This document shows, one piece after another, positions 38,401 to 49,513 of a DNA stretch of 54,253 nt. This DNA comes from Pelomyxa schiedti. Lineage: Eukaryota; Evosea; Pelobiontida; Pelomyxidae. How positions within the stretch are numbered: the first letter of the stretch is position 1; every line of letters starts with the position of its first letter. Where the stretch lies: the NCBI GenBank assembly GCA_020536535.1, contig JAHLWZ010000389.1, forward strand, positions 1 through 54,253, read 5' to 3'. The notes beneath the pieces were generated by a model that saw only the letters and a list, made by a program, of their open reading frames with translations, was not told where the DNA came from and ran no database searches. The position numbers and the translations under genes are program-made.

Positions 38401-39745
38401 TCACATGGAATTAAACAAATACAAACAAAGCTGAGTGATGTTATGCGCAAAGACCACCTGAGAATAAGTAATATGCCGATCAGGGTAGGTTTTTTTGTAA
38501 CTACTGTACTGGATGGTTGATCTCTTGCAGGCTTCCTTGGTCTCCCACTTGGATCCAGTAGTTCTGCGACCTGGGAGTAAAGAGCACCAAATTTTATCCA
38601 TGGTTGTATCTAAGGGTGTTATATGGGTAAGCAGATCCACTATTTTATGTTCTACTTTTTTCATCTCTTCAAGGTTGCAGGCAATGATGGCCTTGTTTCT
38701 TTGTATCACTCCCAATCATTTGAGAACATGATCACTATTTGTTTGCACAAAACGCGAATTCTTTCCATGCATCAAGTCAAAAATTCTGTATTTGTTAGCA
38801 GTGAAGAGTCCGCGATCTGGATTGTTGACGAAGTATATATCCCTTCCATTTACTTTTTCGGTCTAAGAAATATAGACTTTACATTACCGCCGCTACACTG
38901 TTACAGATAAAGATCACTACCGCATAACCTACATCATGAGCAATAGCTCCCAACGTGGAGTATCCAAGCGAATTTGGTGCTGCGGTGTTTCCTCATACTC
39001 AACACAAATTTCCATCCTGAAGAAGGTATTTTCTAGTTTATAATAGACCAGGTCTAATAGTTCTCGCAGAATGGACACGTGCACAGCACTTTCATTCTGC
39101 CTTATGTAGTGCACAGCATGTTACTAGTAGGAGATAATATTTGGCTTGCATGCAGCCGAGGAGTAATTCGGGTGTATCCCGCAATGAACCCTGCAGCTTC
39201 AAGCCCAGTTCGAACCATCGATTTAGCTAAGTCCACCTCCACTCCTGAAAATCCCGAGTATATGTTGGTAGTGGGTTTGTATGTACTAGTAGCCATGGGA
39301 TCCAGAATTTATGTTCGGTCTCATGAAGGAAAAGTATGTGATTACCTCCAACCGCAATCAAATCAGCATCAAATTATATTAACATGGAAACGAAATTCCA
39401 CATCCCACCAGGAGACATATTCTAACTGGCTTAATACAGGAAATCCGGCAACTGGAACACTCACACACAGTCACAGACCTGTGCCTATTCCAGAACCTTG
39501 TACTTAGTGGGGACTCACACGGCCGCATCATGTGCTGGGCCCCCATGTCACACTTTGAGATGCTCAAACAATTCAGCTTCCCGCATCATCACCAAAGCAG
39601 CAGCACAAGCGGCAACCCATCAGCATCATCCACACAATCCACATCCTCAAGCATAAGAGCACTGGTTGCACTCACATGGAGGGATGTTCCTGTATTCTGG
39701 GCAGGGAATTCCAACAGTGAACTTTGTGTGTGGAAACCAAGGTGA
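32483..39745 (+). CDS. Large Ser/Pro-rich Ste20-like protein kinase with C-terminal propeller-like region
   Basis: Exon 1 (from ATG 32483, MLSMSHHGKHPSRSSKSS, to 36334) encodes over 1,200 residues of Ser/Gly/Arg-rich, then Gln/Pro-rich and Ser/Pro-rich sequence, interrupted by a probably false N gap. A 44-nt-class intron leads to the kinase domain (36.38-37.55 kb): glycine loop GQGVSAKVF, catalytic Lys in FAAVKKFKK, YVRQVLALEYLHSHKIVHR joined to DLKASNCLLSK, DFGVSVVL, MAPEVIMNECQNEFSDIW, SLGITTIELLQGNPPFFE and CLNKDYSKRPTASQLLSHPW. HRD, DFG and APE motifs are present, so it should be active; the subfamily is Ste20/SepA-MAP3K-like. A Pro/Ser linker and propeller-like strands follow (VAGNDGLVSLYHSQSF, LVGDNIWLACSRGVIRVY, LSGDSHGRIMCWAPM, NSNSELCVWKP). 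The frame stops at 39745, but a GTGAGT there could be a donor. At least eight introns. Confidence 0.8.
33952..34560 (+). repeat. 57-bp coding tandem repeat in the kinase N-terminus
   Basis: A 19-residue unit of the type KQLQSEISTPRQEQPNLPV repeats about seven times once the artificial gap is collapsed. Units differ at a few positions (SEIS/AEIA/PEIS, NLPV/KLLV/NIPV). It contributes a Gln/Pro-rich disordered stretch. Confidence 0.85.
34271..34370. other. Assembly gap (100 N), probably artefactual
   Basis: The 121 bp before the gap (34150-34270) are identical to the 121 bp after it (34371-34491). Removing one copy plus the Ns (221 bp) brings the two halves of the kinase frame into the same phase. 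Confidence 0.85.
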
Positions 39746-39943
39746 GTCCACACACCTATGTGTCATATCACTACTAAGTACAAACAAAGAGTGTTGTAAA
39801 AAAAAACCACTAATTTTCCTGGTTAAAAATACCCAAATATTTCTCCCGAATACCACAATACCCATAATTGTGCAATGCCAAGAGGGAAGATACAGGTAGC
39901 GGTCAGAAACAGGGTGAGAGTCTGTTCGAAAGTGCTATGCTCA

Positions 39944-39966
39944 TTGGAACTTCCCACAAGTTCCAA
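39944..39966. repeat. Perfect 9-bp inverted repeat
   Basis: TTGGAACTT, loop CCCAC, AAGTTCCAA, in the 470-nt space between the kinase gene and STT3. That space (39746-40213) otherwise shows no supported gene. Confidence 0.8.
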
Positions 39967-40213
39967 CACACCACTATCGGACAACAGTTATGGGAGGCCT
40001 GAGCTCTCATCGGACTTCTTCCAATGAGGAGTTTTTGTCTCACCAGACAATAATCACTACGTTTTTTTTTCCCTTTTCCTCCCTCCTGGCGCAGGGGAAT
40101 GGTGACAAGACAAGGCCATCGAGAGCAACTGCCTCCCGGGCAATCAATTTTTTTTCGTCCTCTGAGATGGCAGCACTTTCCTTCCATTTATTCTTAAAAA
40201 TCAACGCCACAAA

Positions 40214-43095
40214 ATGGGGAAGGACAAGCCACGCAAGTCGACGTCGACTAAAAAGACGACTGTCGCAACAACAGCGTCAGAGGGGTCTACGGCACCTGTC
40301 GCGACACCGGCGAAACGCGCCGGCGATGGCGCAAAGCCAGAGTCGGTAAGGTCACTCGTGACCACAACCGTGGTGCTGTTCGTTGTGGCAATGGCTCTCC
40401 GTGAGGCCTATCGCATTAGGCTGTACGCTATAATCACTTACGGAAGGGTATTATTTCTTCTGTACTATTTTTTTTTGTTTGTTTGTTTGTTTCTCCTTCC
40501 TCTTCATTTCTCGCTTAAAACCGTGGTCAGATTATACACGAGTTCGATCCGTGGTTCAATATGCGTGCAACACAGTACCTTGCTGACCACGGTGCTCACG
40601 CCTTTTTCCACTGGTACGACTATGAGTCATGGTATCCCCTTGGACGGCCTGTTGGTACAACTATTTATCCAGGAATGCAGGTACCTGCATTTTTTCCTTG
40701 TTGACTGCATTCAACTTAATACACGAAGTTCACAGCAGTGGCAATATGGCGAATTCTCGGTTGGGTAGCCGGGCACTTCTCCAAGCTTTCCGGTTTGGCC
40801 ATGTCGCTAAATGATGTGTAAGCTAAACGTGGTCTGAAATTGCACCTCCAACAATGTGTTTAGGTGTGTCTTTATTCCTGCATGGTTTGGCGCTCTTGCT
40901 TCTGCTCTTCTCGGCCTTCTTACCATGGAGGTGAGTGGTGGGAACTTGTGGGCAGGAGTTGCGGGGACTTGTGTGATGGCCGTTATTCCGGCTCACCTAA
41001 TGAGGAGTGTTGGTGGTGCCTATGATAATGAGAGCGTGGCCATCTCTGCAATGTGTCTTACATTTTGGTTATGGTGCAGATCTCTACGGACTGCCCGATC
41101 TTGGTGGATAGGCGCCCTAGCTGGCTTAGCCTATGGCTATATGGTGGCGGCTTGGGGAGGATTTGTATTTGTGGGAAACATGGTTGGCATTCATGCTGCT
41201 TTCTTGGTATTTTCTGGGAAGTATTCCCCCTCGTTGCACCTGGCATATACTCTCTATTACGCAATTGGCACTTTCTGTGCAACTCGGGTCCCTGTTGTTG
41301 GAATGTCACCGTTTCAATCCATGGAGCAGCTTGGCCCGTTATGTGTATTCGTTGGAATGCACGTCTTTGCTGCAGTTCGAGTCCTCTCATACAAGAAACT
41401 GCAGCTCACCTGGAAGGAAAACAGGAATACGATTCTTTTCCTCTATGCTCTTGCTGGAATGGTCTTCATTATAATGCCTGTGTATATTTTGCATGCCCTT
41501 GGGTATTTCCGCCCAGCTTCAGCTCGTGTGAGCAGTTTGTTTGTGAAGCATACCCGCACAGGTACCTTTATTGCACATTATTTTCCAGTCGCTTATCCAC
41601 CTTTTAATAGGTAACCCTCTTGTTGATAGTGTTGCCGAGCATCAACCTGCTTCTTCTGAAGCGTATTGGTACTTCCTGCACTATCCGTACTACTTAATGC
41701 CAATTGGCTTTATGATCGCCGCCTCTCTTGGCATGGATCTCAAGCCGACCGCCAAACTTGAAGAATTTGAAAGTGGAGTAAGCTTGAGCAAATACTTCAT
41801 CATGCTTTATGCTGTCATTGCGTACTACTTCGCAAACAGGATGACCAGACTTATTATTCTTATGGGCCCTGTTGCATCAGCTCTCTCTGGCATAGCAATT
41901 GGCTTTGGTGTTCAATGGTGCTTTGGCCAATTCAGTGAAGTCATACACAGGTTTGTGTTAGACCCAAAAGTTGAACACAAGGAACAAGAGAAGCCCGTTG
42001 AGAAAGTCGAGAAGAAGTCCAAGATGAGCAAGAAAAAGGGCAGTAAGGCGTCTGAAGCCACATCTGCATCTACAGTTGACAACGCTGTTATACGCTTCCT
42101 TGAGCACTATGAGATTACACCTCTAGTTCCTGTTGCACGGGAAGTGACCAGCACGTACCGATCTCCATTTATGTTAATCTTGAGGGCCGTGTTTGCTGTA
42201 ATGATTCTGTTTGCTGCTTTAGTTCGTGCAAAGCATTTTTGGAATTACTGTGATCAATACAGCCTTTCGTCTTCACACCCGTCCCTCATGTTCCAAGCAA
42301 GACTCAATGATGGCAGTAATGTGATAATCAACGATTACATGGAAGCTTACTGGTGGCTGCGTGATTCCACGCCTCAGGTCTTAGTTATTTTAAGTTACTT
42401 CTCCCTAACTCAGCTAAAGGATTCCCGTGTTCTCTCGTGGTGGGATTATGGCTATCAAATCAGTGGTATTGGCAACCGCACAACACTTGCCGACGGGAAT
42501 ACATGGAATCTAGAGCACATTGCAACTGTGGGCCTTATGTTGGCTTCCAACGAGACCTACTCCCACAAGCTTGCCAGACATGTTGCCGACTACGTTCTAA
42601 TCTGGGCCGGCAACCCGCAGAGTGACGACCTTGCCAAATCACCGCACATTGCCCGCATAGCCAACAGCGTCTACGCCGACGTCTGCCCGCAGGTATTGAT
42701 TCCGCAACTATAAACAAACCCAGCAAGCACATCCACTAACCCCTCCGCACCAGGGCGACACACTCTGCCACCACTTCGGGTTCATGCAAGACGGAACCCC
42801 TACGCCGTCCATGGCCAACTCGCTGCTGTACAAGATGCACGAGCACGGGAATCACGGGGTGCAGGTCGACCCCAAGCTGTTCCGCGAGGCCTACCGCACC
42901 AAGTACGGGCTGGTGCGCATATTCGAGGTGCTGAACATCAGCCGCAAGTCCAAGCGGTGGGCCGCGGACCCAGCCAACCGCATATGCGACGCACCGGGCA
43001 GCTGGTACTGCACCGGGCAGTACCCCCCAGAGTTCCTCAAGCACGTGCCCAAGGGCTCCGTACCACAGACCCACCGCCACATCACCTACAACTAA
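40214..43095 (+). CDS. STT3: Oligosaccharyltransferase catalytic subunit STT3
   Basis: Transfers the lipid-linked glycan to Asn in N-glycosylation sequons in the ER lumen. Exons 40214-40447, 40531-40680, 40729-40817, 40864-41561, 41611-42377, 42420-42692 and 42754-43095 agree in phase and give 850 residues, typical for eukaryotic STT3. Visible features are a Lys-rich N-terminus (MGKDKPRKSTSTKK), the first lumenal acidic motif HEFDPWFNMRATQYL, many membrane helices, the SVAEHQP loop, and the hallmark VLSWWDYGYQISGIGNRTTL. The intron at 42378-42419 is 42 nt and stop-free, so its retention would not break the frame. A Lys-rich insert (KKSKMSKKKGSKASEA) precedes the last helices. The C-terminal end lies 357 nt before the NIFK-like start. 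Confidence 0.95.
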
Positions 43096-43452
43096 CGTTC
43101 ACGTCAACACTAGCCATCAAAATAATCAAATTAGTGTTAGAAGATACGAGATTTTTCGTGTCCGCGTGTACTACCACCGAAAGTGCAGTTGCACATCGGG
43201 AATTGATTGGCCAATCAACAACAAAAAAATGAGCGAGAGGGGTGCGAAGTTGAGACGACGTTACCACGACACCAGCGCACCCGATGCCGAGTTGAGAATA
43301 AGCAAAAAACAGGTCATTATTTGTTTCGTATTTGTTGGGTTTTTTTGACACGTTAGAGCAGGGGGTTAAATTGGTTAAGTTAAATTTTTAATTTTACACA
43401 CTTACACATGGCATGTCTATGGCTATAGGCACCCAAATATGTTGGTGGGTAC
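43096..43452. other. Intergenic region between STT3 and the RRM gene
   Basis: AT-rich sequence with no supported gene or RNA. Confidence 0.4.
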
Positions 43453-44375
43453 ATGAGGCCTGTTGACAGACCCAGTGGAACGAGGCCGCAGCAGCGGCGG
43501 ACGCAGCGGGAAGCACCGCAGAAGGACGGGATTATCATGCTTACGAACCTGCCGACCGGGATGGAGGAGGAGGAGCTGAGGCAGTACTTCTCGCAGTTCG
43601 GGGAGGTGATCGGCGTGAGGATGCCTCGCAGCAGGCTCACGTCCAAGCCAAGGCACTATGCCTTCGTGAGGTTCAAGCTGCGTCCCGTGGCTGAAATCGC
43701 CGCTCAAGGTTCGTTTGGTTTGGTTGGGTTTGGTTGGCTTGGCTTTTTGTTTGGGAATATGTAATTCGAATTTGGGTATTTATACTTTCTATGCATTTAA
43801 AGTATTGTAATGGACTTCTTTAGTGTATTGATAGTAGCTCGCAACGGCCTCTAACCTCCAAAAAATTAAATCAAATTAAGCAATCGACGACTACATGATG
43901 ATGGGCAAGGTCATTAAATGTAAATGCTTAACAAGCAAGGGCAGTGACCCTTCTGAAACTCAAAGTGCTAGGTACCTCCTCACAACCTTTTTTGTTTTTC
44001 CCTGGGTAACATACAACCAGAGACCTGTTTGAGCTGAATGCTTTCACTAAGCCGAATGTAGTACCACTCATTGTCTCCAAACGGTCCAATGCGGAAAATC
44101 AGTTCTTGCTCAAGTACAGAGCAATTGTGACCTCAAGCGAATCCGCACAAGCAGCAGTAAACAAAGAGAGGCAGAAGCTCCACGCAACAATGAAGAAGCT
44201 CAAGCGCCTTGGAATTGATTACAATTTTAGCCTCATATCCACCCAACCACCCAACTTCACACCAAAACCCGCAACATTACACTTTACCTCCGCCGCACAA
44301 CAACAAGAACCCAACAACCAATCCACAACATCAACCACAACCACAACTCCAGACAAGGAGCCTGATTCTAACTGA
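43453..44375 (+). CDS. NIFK/Nop15-type nucleolar RNA-binding protein
   Basis: The exons 43453-43708, 43881-43971 and 44021-44375 join in phase to give 233 residues. A single RRM is visible: RNP2-like IIMLTNLPTGMEEEELRQYF, loop FGEVIGVRMPRS, RNP1-like HYAFVRFK, and the family feature AIDDYMMMGKVIKCKCL. The later helix with KERQKLHATMKKLKRLGIDY matches the C-terminal end of NIFK (human) and Nop15 (yeast), which act in 60S subunit biogenesis. The tail is Pro/Gln/Thr-rich and low-complexity. The start at 43453 is the first Met before the RRM. Confidence 0.82.
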
Positions 44376-44572
44376 CACAACAAACAATACCGCTACATAC
44401 ATTGGCTTGTATGAGGGAACTCAATTGAGGGAATAGCTACTGCACCATAACAAGTTCAGTGGGGTTTCAGTTTCTGAGTACACAAAAGGGGACAACCACA
44501 GCAATTTCCTCAACGTTCGTGTTGGCACATGAAAAAAAGATAGATAGGAAACAAAGCGGTTTTTTCTTTTTC

Positions 44573-45729
44573 CTAGTCCACACCCTCTGTCTTCTTCTTG
44601 GTTTTTTTGACACCAGAGCTTGTTGTGGCTGGTGCGGCGGTGGCTGGTGCTGCTGTTGTTGATGCTGCTGCGGGTGCGGGTGTGGTTGCGGCTGCTGCCT
44701 CTGTTGTTGATGCTGCTGCGGGTGCTGCGGGTTGTCCACCAGAGAACCTACCCTTGATCAGTTGCACTGGGAGAAAGAGAAAACTGTTAAACAGGAGTTG
44801 GAAATTGAGTTGGGGGCATACATAGAATGAAGGAGCCCATCATGATTATGATTCCATATCTCTGGAAGAATGACTTCTGCACCGGGCCAACAAGTTTTTT
44901 ACCACTGATCATTTTTACCTGGAAAGAAGTTAGATGGTTGTGAAACAAGCAATTAAAGGTACCATTTCTCCCTCCTTGTCCGATATAGTAAACATAAAGG
45001 CTGGGTGATTAAGTGATGCAACCAAGAACTGGTAAAAGTGTTGGACTTCCCCTGTGCCGGCATATGGGCCACTGGAGAAGAAGTAACCGTTTGACGTGTT
45101 ACTGAATGCAAACTCGAAGGCAACGGTGAGGGGCTGTGCTGATTTGTGGCGGCTGGAGTATTTTATTCCGTCGTGTGCCTCTTCGTCGTCCTCAACATCG
45201 CCGGCGGCTTCGTCATTATCTCCCTTCTGTCCTTTGCCCTCTGACCACTTTCCGGCCATGGCACTTGTGAATTCACTGTGTGTAAAAGACTGTGTCAATG
45301 AAGGTTAAAGAAGCAAAAGTGAAAGTGCATACATTTCAACAACACCCTTACTCTCTTCACCCACAAACCATCCATCAATGATAGTAAGGGAGCCATTTCT
45401 CTTCTCGAAAGTCACGTTAATTGTGTCCAAGTGTTCCAGAGAACCGGTTTCATCGTATCTTGTTACAGAGAGTTCCCAGTCCCTGGCAATACCATTACAA
45501 AATGCAACAGAGGTGCTAGGAAAAAAGAGCACGAAAGCGAGGTGCTATGTAGTAATTCAAATAAGTCCTTAAAACCCCATGAAAAAAAACTATTTTTCAA
45601 TACAAAGATACTCATTTACCCAGCGAAGTAGTCTGCGAACGATTTCACGCCCTGTTGAGCGGATCTAGCGGTACCAGCAACGAGGCAAAGAACTACAATA
45701 ACACCACACAGTCCCACTAATTTCCCCAT
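44573..45729 (-). CDS. Predicted type I ER/secretory membrane protein, unknown family
   Basis: ATG at 45729 opens a clear signal peptide (MGKLVGLCGVIVVLCLVAGT, then ARSAQQG). After splicing come lumenal segments with possible N-glycosylation sites (NVTF, NGSL; for example LEHLDTINVTFEKRNGSL), an acidic Gly/Asp/Glu-rich loop, VAFEFAFSNTSNGYFFSSG, a membrane helix near 44.85 kb (GIIIMMGSFILCM), and an Ala/Thr/Pro-rich cytosolic tail ending KKTKKKTEGVD, stop at 44573. The architecture is loosely like EMC or translocon-associated subunits, but no family motif was found. Exon borders are approximate. Confidence 0.6.
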
Positions 45730-46010
45730 GAATTAGATCTAGATCTCCCCTAGTGCCCCGACACGTGGCGATGTTGCTAATGTGATGAAGGTCAAGGAAT
45801 TAATTGAAAATCCGAAGCCCTGATCGCCGATGACTCCCCCATCAGACGTGTCACTCTAGTTTTGAATGTAGGATCAATTGGCTGTATTGGATTCTTTACA
45901 ACTGGAGCTTCCCTTCCAGTCCTTGTGGGATTCTGAAGACATTCTCAGAAGTGACCATTAGACGAACCAGACAAGGCAGGCAAAAAACAAAAAAAAAAAG
46001 CAACCGAGAA

Positions 46011-46920
46011 ATGGTTTCACTGCGGTCGTCCAAGACGCCTGACCTCGTCATTCGATCGGTACGCCACTACCACTACCCACACCCCCATAATACACGCTCA
46101 GCAGCAGCACAACCACCGCAAATAACAAACACAACAGGTGTTCAACAAGTACGACACTGACAGGAGTGGGTGGCTTGACCTCAAGGAACTCAGGGGGTTG
46201 TTCTACGACCTCGGGTTCCTCCTGGACGCTGAGGAAGTGGCCGAGATAGCACAGGAGCTGGACACCGACGGCACAAACAGGGTGGAGTTCGTGGAGCTGA
46301 ACAACTGGTGGCACAAGAGCGACAAGTTCCGTGACCTAGACCCTGAGCACCTGGAGCTCAGAAGGGAGTCCGCAAGTATGTGTGCCTGTCAAATTACTAG
46401 ATAGTAACAAACTCACTATTTGTTGTTGGGGGGTTTTTTGTTTAATGTTTTCATAATGTATTACAGGGTAGTTTAATACTAAATTGGGGGTACATAGTAC
46501 TTTTTCTTGGGATGTTTGTGGTAGTGCGCGCATATAAGCTAACAATGTGTGGTCTAGCGTACTTCAACTACTTTGATAGAGACAAGACTGGACAGTTGTC
46601 TCGCACTGAGTTTTCACAGCTATGGGCTGACTTGATGAAAAATGGAGTAGTCACTTCCTCTCTTGAGAAGGCACTTGGGGTTCTGGATGGGAATCATGAT
46701 GGAAACATCTCCTTTAATGAGGTAACACCGCTTTCTTTATGTTAAGTGAATGAATTTATGCAACTCGGGCAACATAAAAAATCAAACACACTAAGTAATG
46801 AAAAGTTTCGAAGGAAGAGAAAACATCTTCAATAATCTCTGTACATTTTAAACCTGATATCCTTTTTAACAGTTCATGGACTTTGCCGTTCACGATTATC
46901 AACTGCGAAGCTCCTCTTAA
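46011..46920 (+). CDS. EF-hand calcium-binding protein, 165 residues
   Basis: The exons 46011-46058, 46138-46375, 46558-46721 and 46873-46920 agree in phase. Calmodulin-like size. Loops: NKYDTDRSGWLDLKEL (complete Ca ligands), ELDTDGTNRVEFVEL, YFDRDKTGQLSRTEF and LDGNHDGNISFNE. The second and fourth hands are plausible; the helices between are typical. The N-terminus (MVSLRSSKTPDLVIRS) is basic with no membrane signal. It resembles calmodulin-like or centrin-like sensors; the exact target is unknown. Confidence 0.85.
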
Positions 46921-46989
46921 GAACTCAATTTATAATATTCATAAAGAAAAGCAAACCTTGATTGTAAATGCTATTCACAATTTCTTCTT

Positions 46990-48879
46990 TCAGCTCGAAC
47001 TCTGTTGTATTGGTGCCAATTTCCGCGGTTGCAGTGGAGGTAGAACTTCCCGTTGAATACTACTGGCGGATGAGTGCGGTGATATTGGAGGGAGTCCTGT
47101 GGCTCCTCTTGGGCTGGTGTATGACCTAGGTGATACTTTGTGAGTGTGAACTTGTTGCTGCGGTGTATTTGAGGAAACCACAGAGTGTTGGCCTGCTTTC
47201 AGAGGTGGCATTGAAGAAGTGTATTTAGAGGTGGAGTGCGGGGATGCAGGGTGTGGCTGTGTGTGATGCGGTGACTGCGGAAGTGCATTATGTGGGGACT
47301 GGGGTTGGGGTAAATGTGGAAATACAATTTGGTGTGGAGAATGAGGCGGTGATGAAATTGGGGGTGGGTGTGTGCAATGTGGTGACTGCGGAAGTGCATT
47401 GTGTGGGGACTGAGGTTGCGGTAACTGCGGAAAGACGATCTTATGTGGGGATTGTAGGGGTGTCATATTTGGTGGCGCTTTGCGCTGCAGAGGTGGGAGA
47501 ATTTTGTGTGGTGATTGCATTTGTATGGCTGCAGAGGAGTTATGACTGGGTATTTTCCTTGCAGATGGTGGCGAAGGTGGCGGTAGAGGCTGTGGCGGTG
47601 GCTGTAATTCTGGTTCAAGATCGTCATGTTGGTGTTGATTACCCTCAGCTTTAGGAGGTTCTACGTGCTGGTTCACAGGTGATGGTTCATTGCTTTCTTG
47701 TGTGCCGACATGTTTTGGTGAATTGGAACTAATTGGTTTATCGTGGCTGTGGTCTTGTTCCGTGGTATGGTCCACATTGTCCGCATTCTGTGATGTGTGT
47801 TGAGTGGGTGGTTCCGGTTGTTCCAAGCCATTGTTTTCAGGGTTAGGTATTTGTTCTTGGTTCGACTGTTCAAGTGGATCAACCACGTTTGTTTCATGTT
47901 CTTGTTCTTGTTCTTGTTCTTCAGGCCCTTGCTGTTCTCTCTCCCGTTGTTCCTTTATGGCTGCTAACTTCCTGTGTCAACTTTTTAATTTAAGAAAAGC
48001 CGGTATCATTTGTACCTGAGTCTTTCCTGCCGTTCTCTGGCATTAATTTCATTTTGCTCTTCTAAATCATGTAGAAGACGCGCAATTAGTTCTTTCTTTC
48101 GTTTACCGATCTCCTTTATTAGTTGTTTGAACCCTAGAAAAATAAATATAAAACGACGAGATAAAATAAACCTCTGTCAATATTGGGGTCGATGCCAGTT
48201 GGTGTTTCTGCTTTTGCAATGCAACAAACCGGCTCAATTGCTCTGAGAGAAGTTAACAGTGCTGTCGAAGAAAAGTTTCCTACAGGTCAGATAGTTGAAG
48301 CATTTCGATCAATCTGTCTCCTGAAAGAGCTCCTTCTATATCTTGTTTGTTTGCAAAAACAAGGACAGGTTTGCCCTGAAGCCATCTATGTGAGAGTGCC
48401 GACTTGATCACATCACGTGTATTGGCGACGTGTGCAGGATCCGTATCAGAGGCATCAACTACAACCACAACGCCATGGACTTCGGCATAGTATCTGGGCC
48501 TAAAACTTTTAGGTACCAAAACACGAAATAGCAGAAGCAATACCAAATTCCACGGAAGTTTTCGCAGCCACCCAAATCGAAGAGCTTGACAGTGTACCCG
48601 CTTACCCGCATATTCTCTGATGCAAACCCCACAGTAGGGGTAACAAATTCCTTTATTTCTTTTGGGAACAAATGCAAAGCAAAAATAAGCGCAACTGAAA
48701 CATGCACTGAGTGAGGGTAACTTACCACCCTTCAAGGCGGCTGTGAGCGTAGACTTTCCAGCATTATTCACGCCCAGCATAATGACGGTGAGCACCTTGA
48801 ATGAAGTAATTGCGCTCTTGCTTATGGCAACGGTTGGTGTACCACCGCTCACCGCCTGCACACTACTGCACGACCCCAT
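46990..48879 (-). CDS. ARL13: ARL13-like ciliary small GTPase with long Pro-rich tail
   Basis: Starts MGSCSSVQ, fitting N-myristoylation at Gly2 and palmitoylation at Cys4; an in-frame Met two codons upstream is less likely. The G domain shows MLGVNNAGKSTLTAALKG (G1), KLFDLGGCENFRGIW (G3; DLGG rather than DVGG), YYAEVHGVVVVVDASD, and VFANKQDIEGALSGD (G4), the pattern of ARL13/ARL13B. A helical region near 48.1-47.9 kb rich in Glu/Gln follows, then about 290 residues of Pro/Gln/Ser/His-rich sequence, stop at 46990. ARL13B localises to the ciliary membrane and acts as a GEF for ARL3. Its presence implies that the organism builds cilia or flagella. Confidence 0.85.
47199..47420 (-). repeat. Coding duplication in the ARL13 tail
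   Basis: The minus-strand peptide LPQPQSPHNALPQSPH occurs twice about 40 residues apart, with SPHQIVF/SPHKIVF variants; a roughly 100-bp imperfect duplication. Confidence 0.7.
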
Positions 48880-49513
48880 TTGCACGAAATAACTTCAGTT
48901 GATTGTGCAACTCTCCTTCGCCGCATTTTTTTCTTTTATGGCGATCTTGTGCATGGCTGGGGTTTTTTCCTTTGACAACATAACGAGCAGGGCAATGATG
49001 CCACAAAACATTCATTCACTTGGCACGTGACAAGACGCGTAGAAACGTCACATTTAGTTTTTCAGGAACAAAAAGATCAGATCTGTGTCCCATAGTCGGG
49101 ATTCGTGGGCGAGACCTGTGCGGAGAAGAGTTCTGTTCTGAGGTGCGATTCAGCAGGGGGAACCACTATTCTCGCAATTGAATTCTTTCTTCGTAACTTG
49201 ACGTGTTCAATTTTTCTTTTCTTCGATCTGTCAGTATTTATACAGCGACATGCCTGACACTTTTTTCTTTTTTTCTTTCAAGCAATCAACGCTCCTAGCG
49301 CAGATCACATCAAATATAAGGTAGGTGACCCAGCAACATCGTCGGCACCGTCGCACCCCGCGTAAATGCGACACCGCAAACATGCGCGCCTTGTCGCGTT
49401 TATGTTTTGCGTTTCAACGCTCTTTTTTTCCTTCTTTTCCGTTTCAACACGTTTTTTTGTTTTGTTTTGCCCTCACAGTGTATGACCTTTTTTTTGTAGT
49501 TTATCAATACACC
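48880..49513. promoter_or_regulatory. Bidirectional intergenic region between ARL13 and EF-1alpha copy 2
   Basis: No coding signal. Near the EF-1alpha start it holds pyrimidine tracts and an acceptor TTTTTTGTAG (ending 49499) 14 nt before the ATG, like copy 1. Confidence 0.45.
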
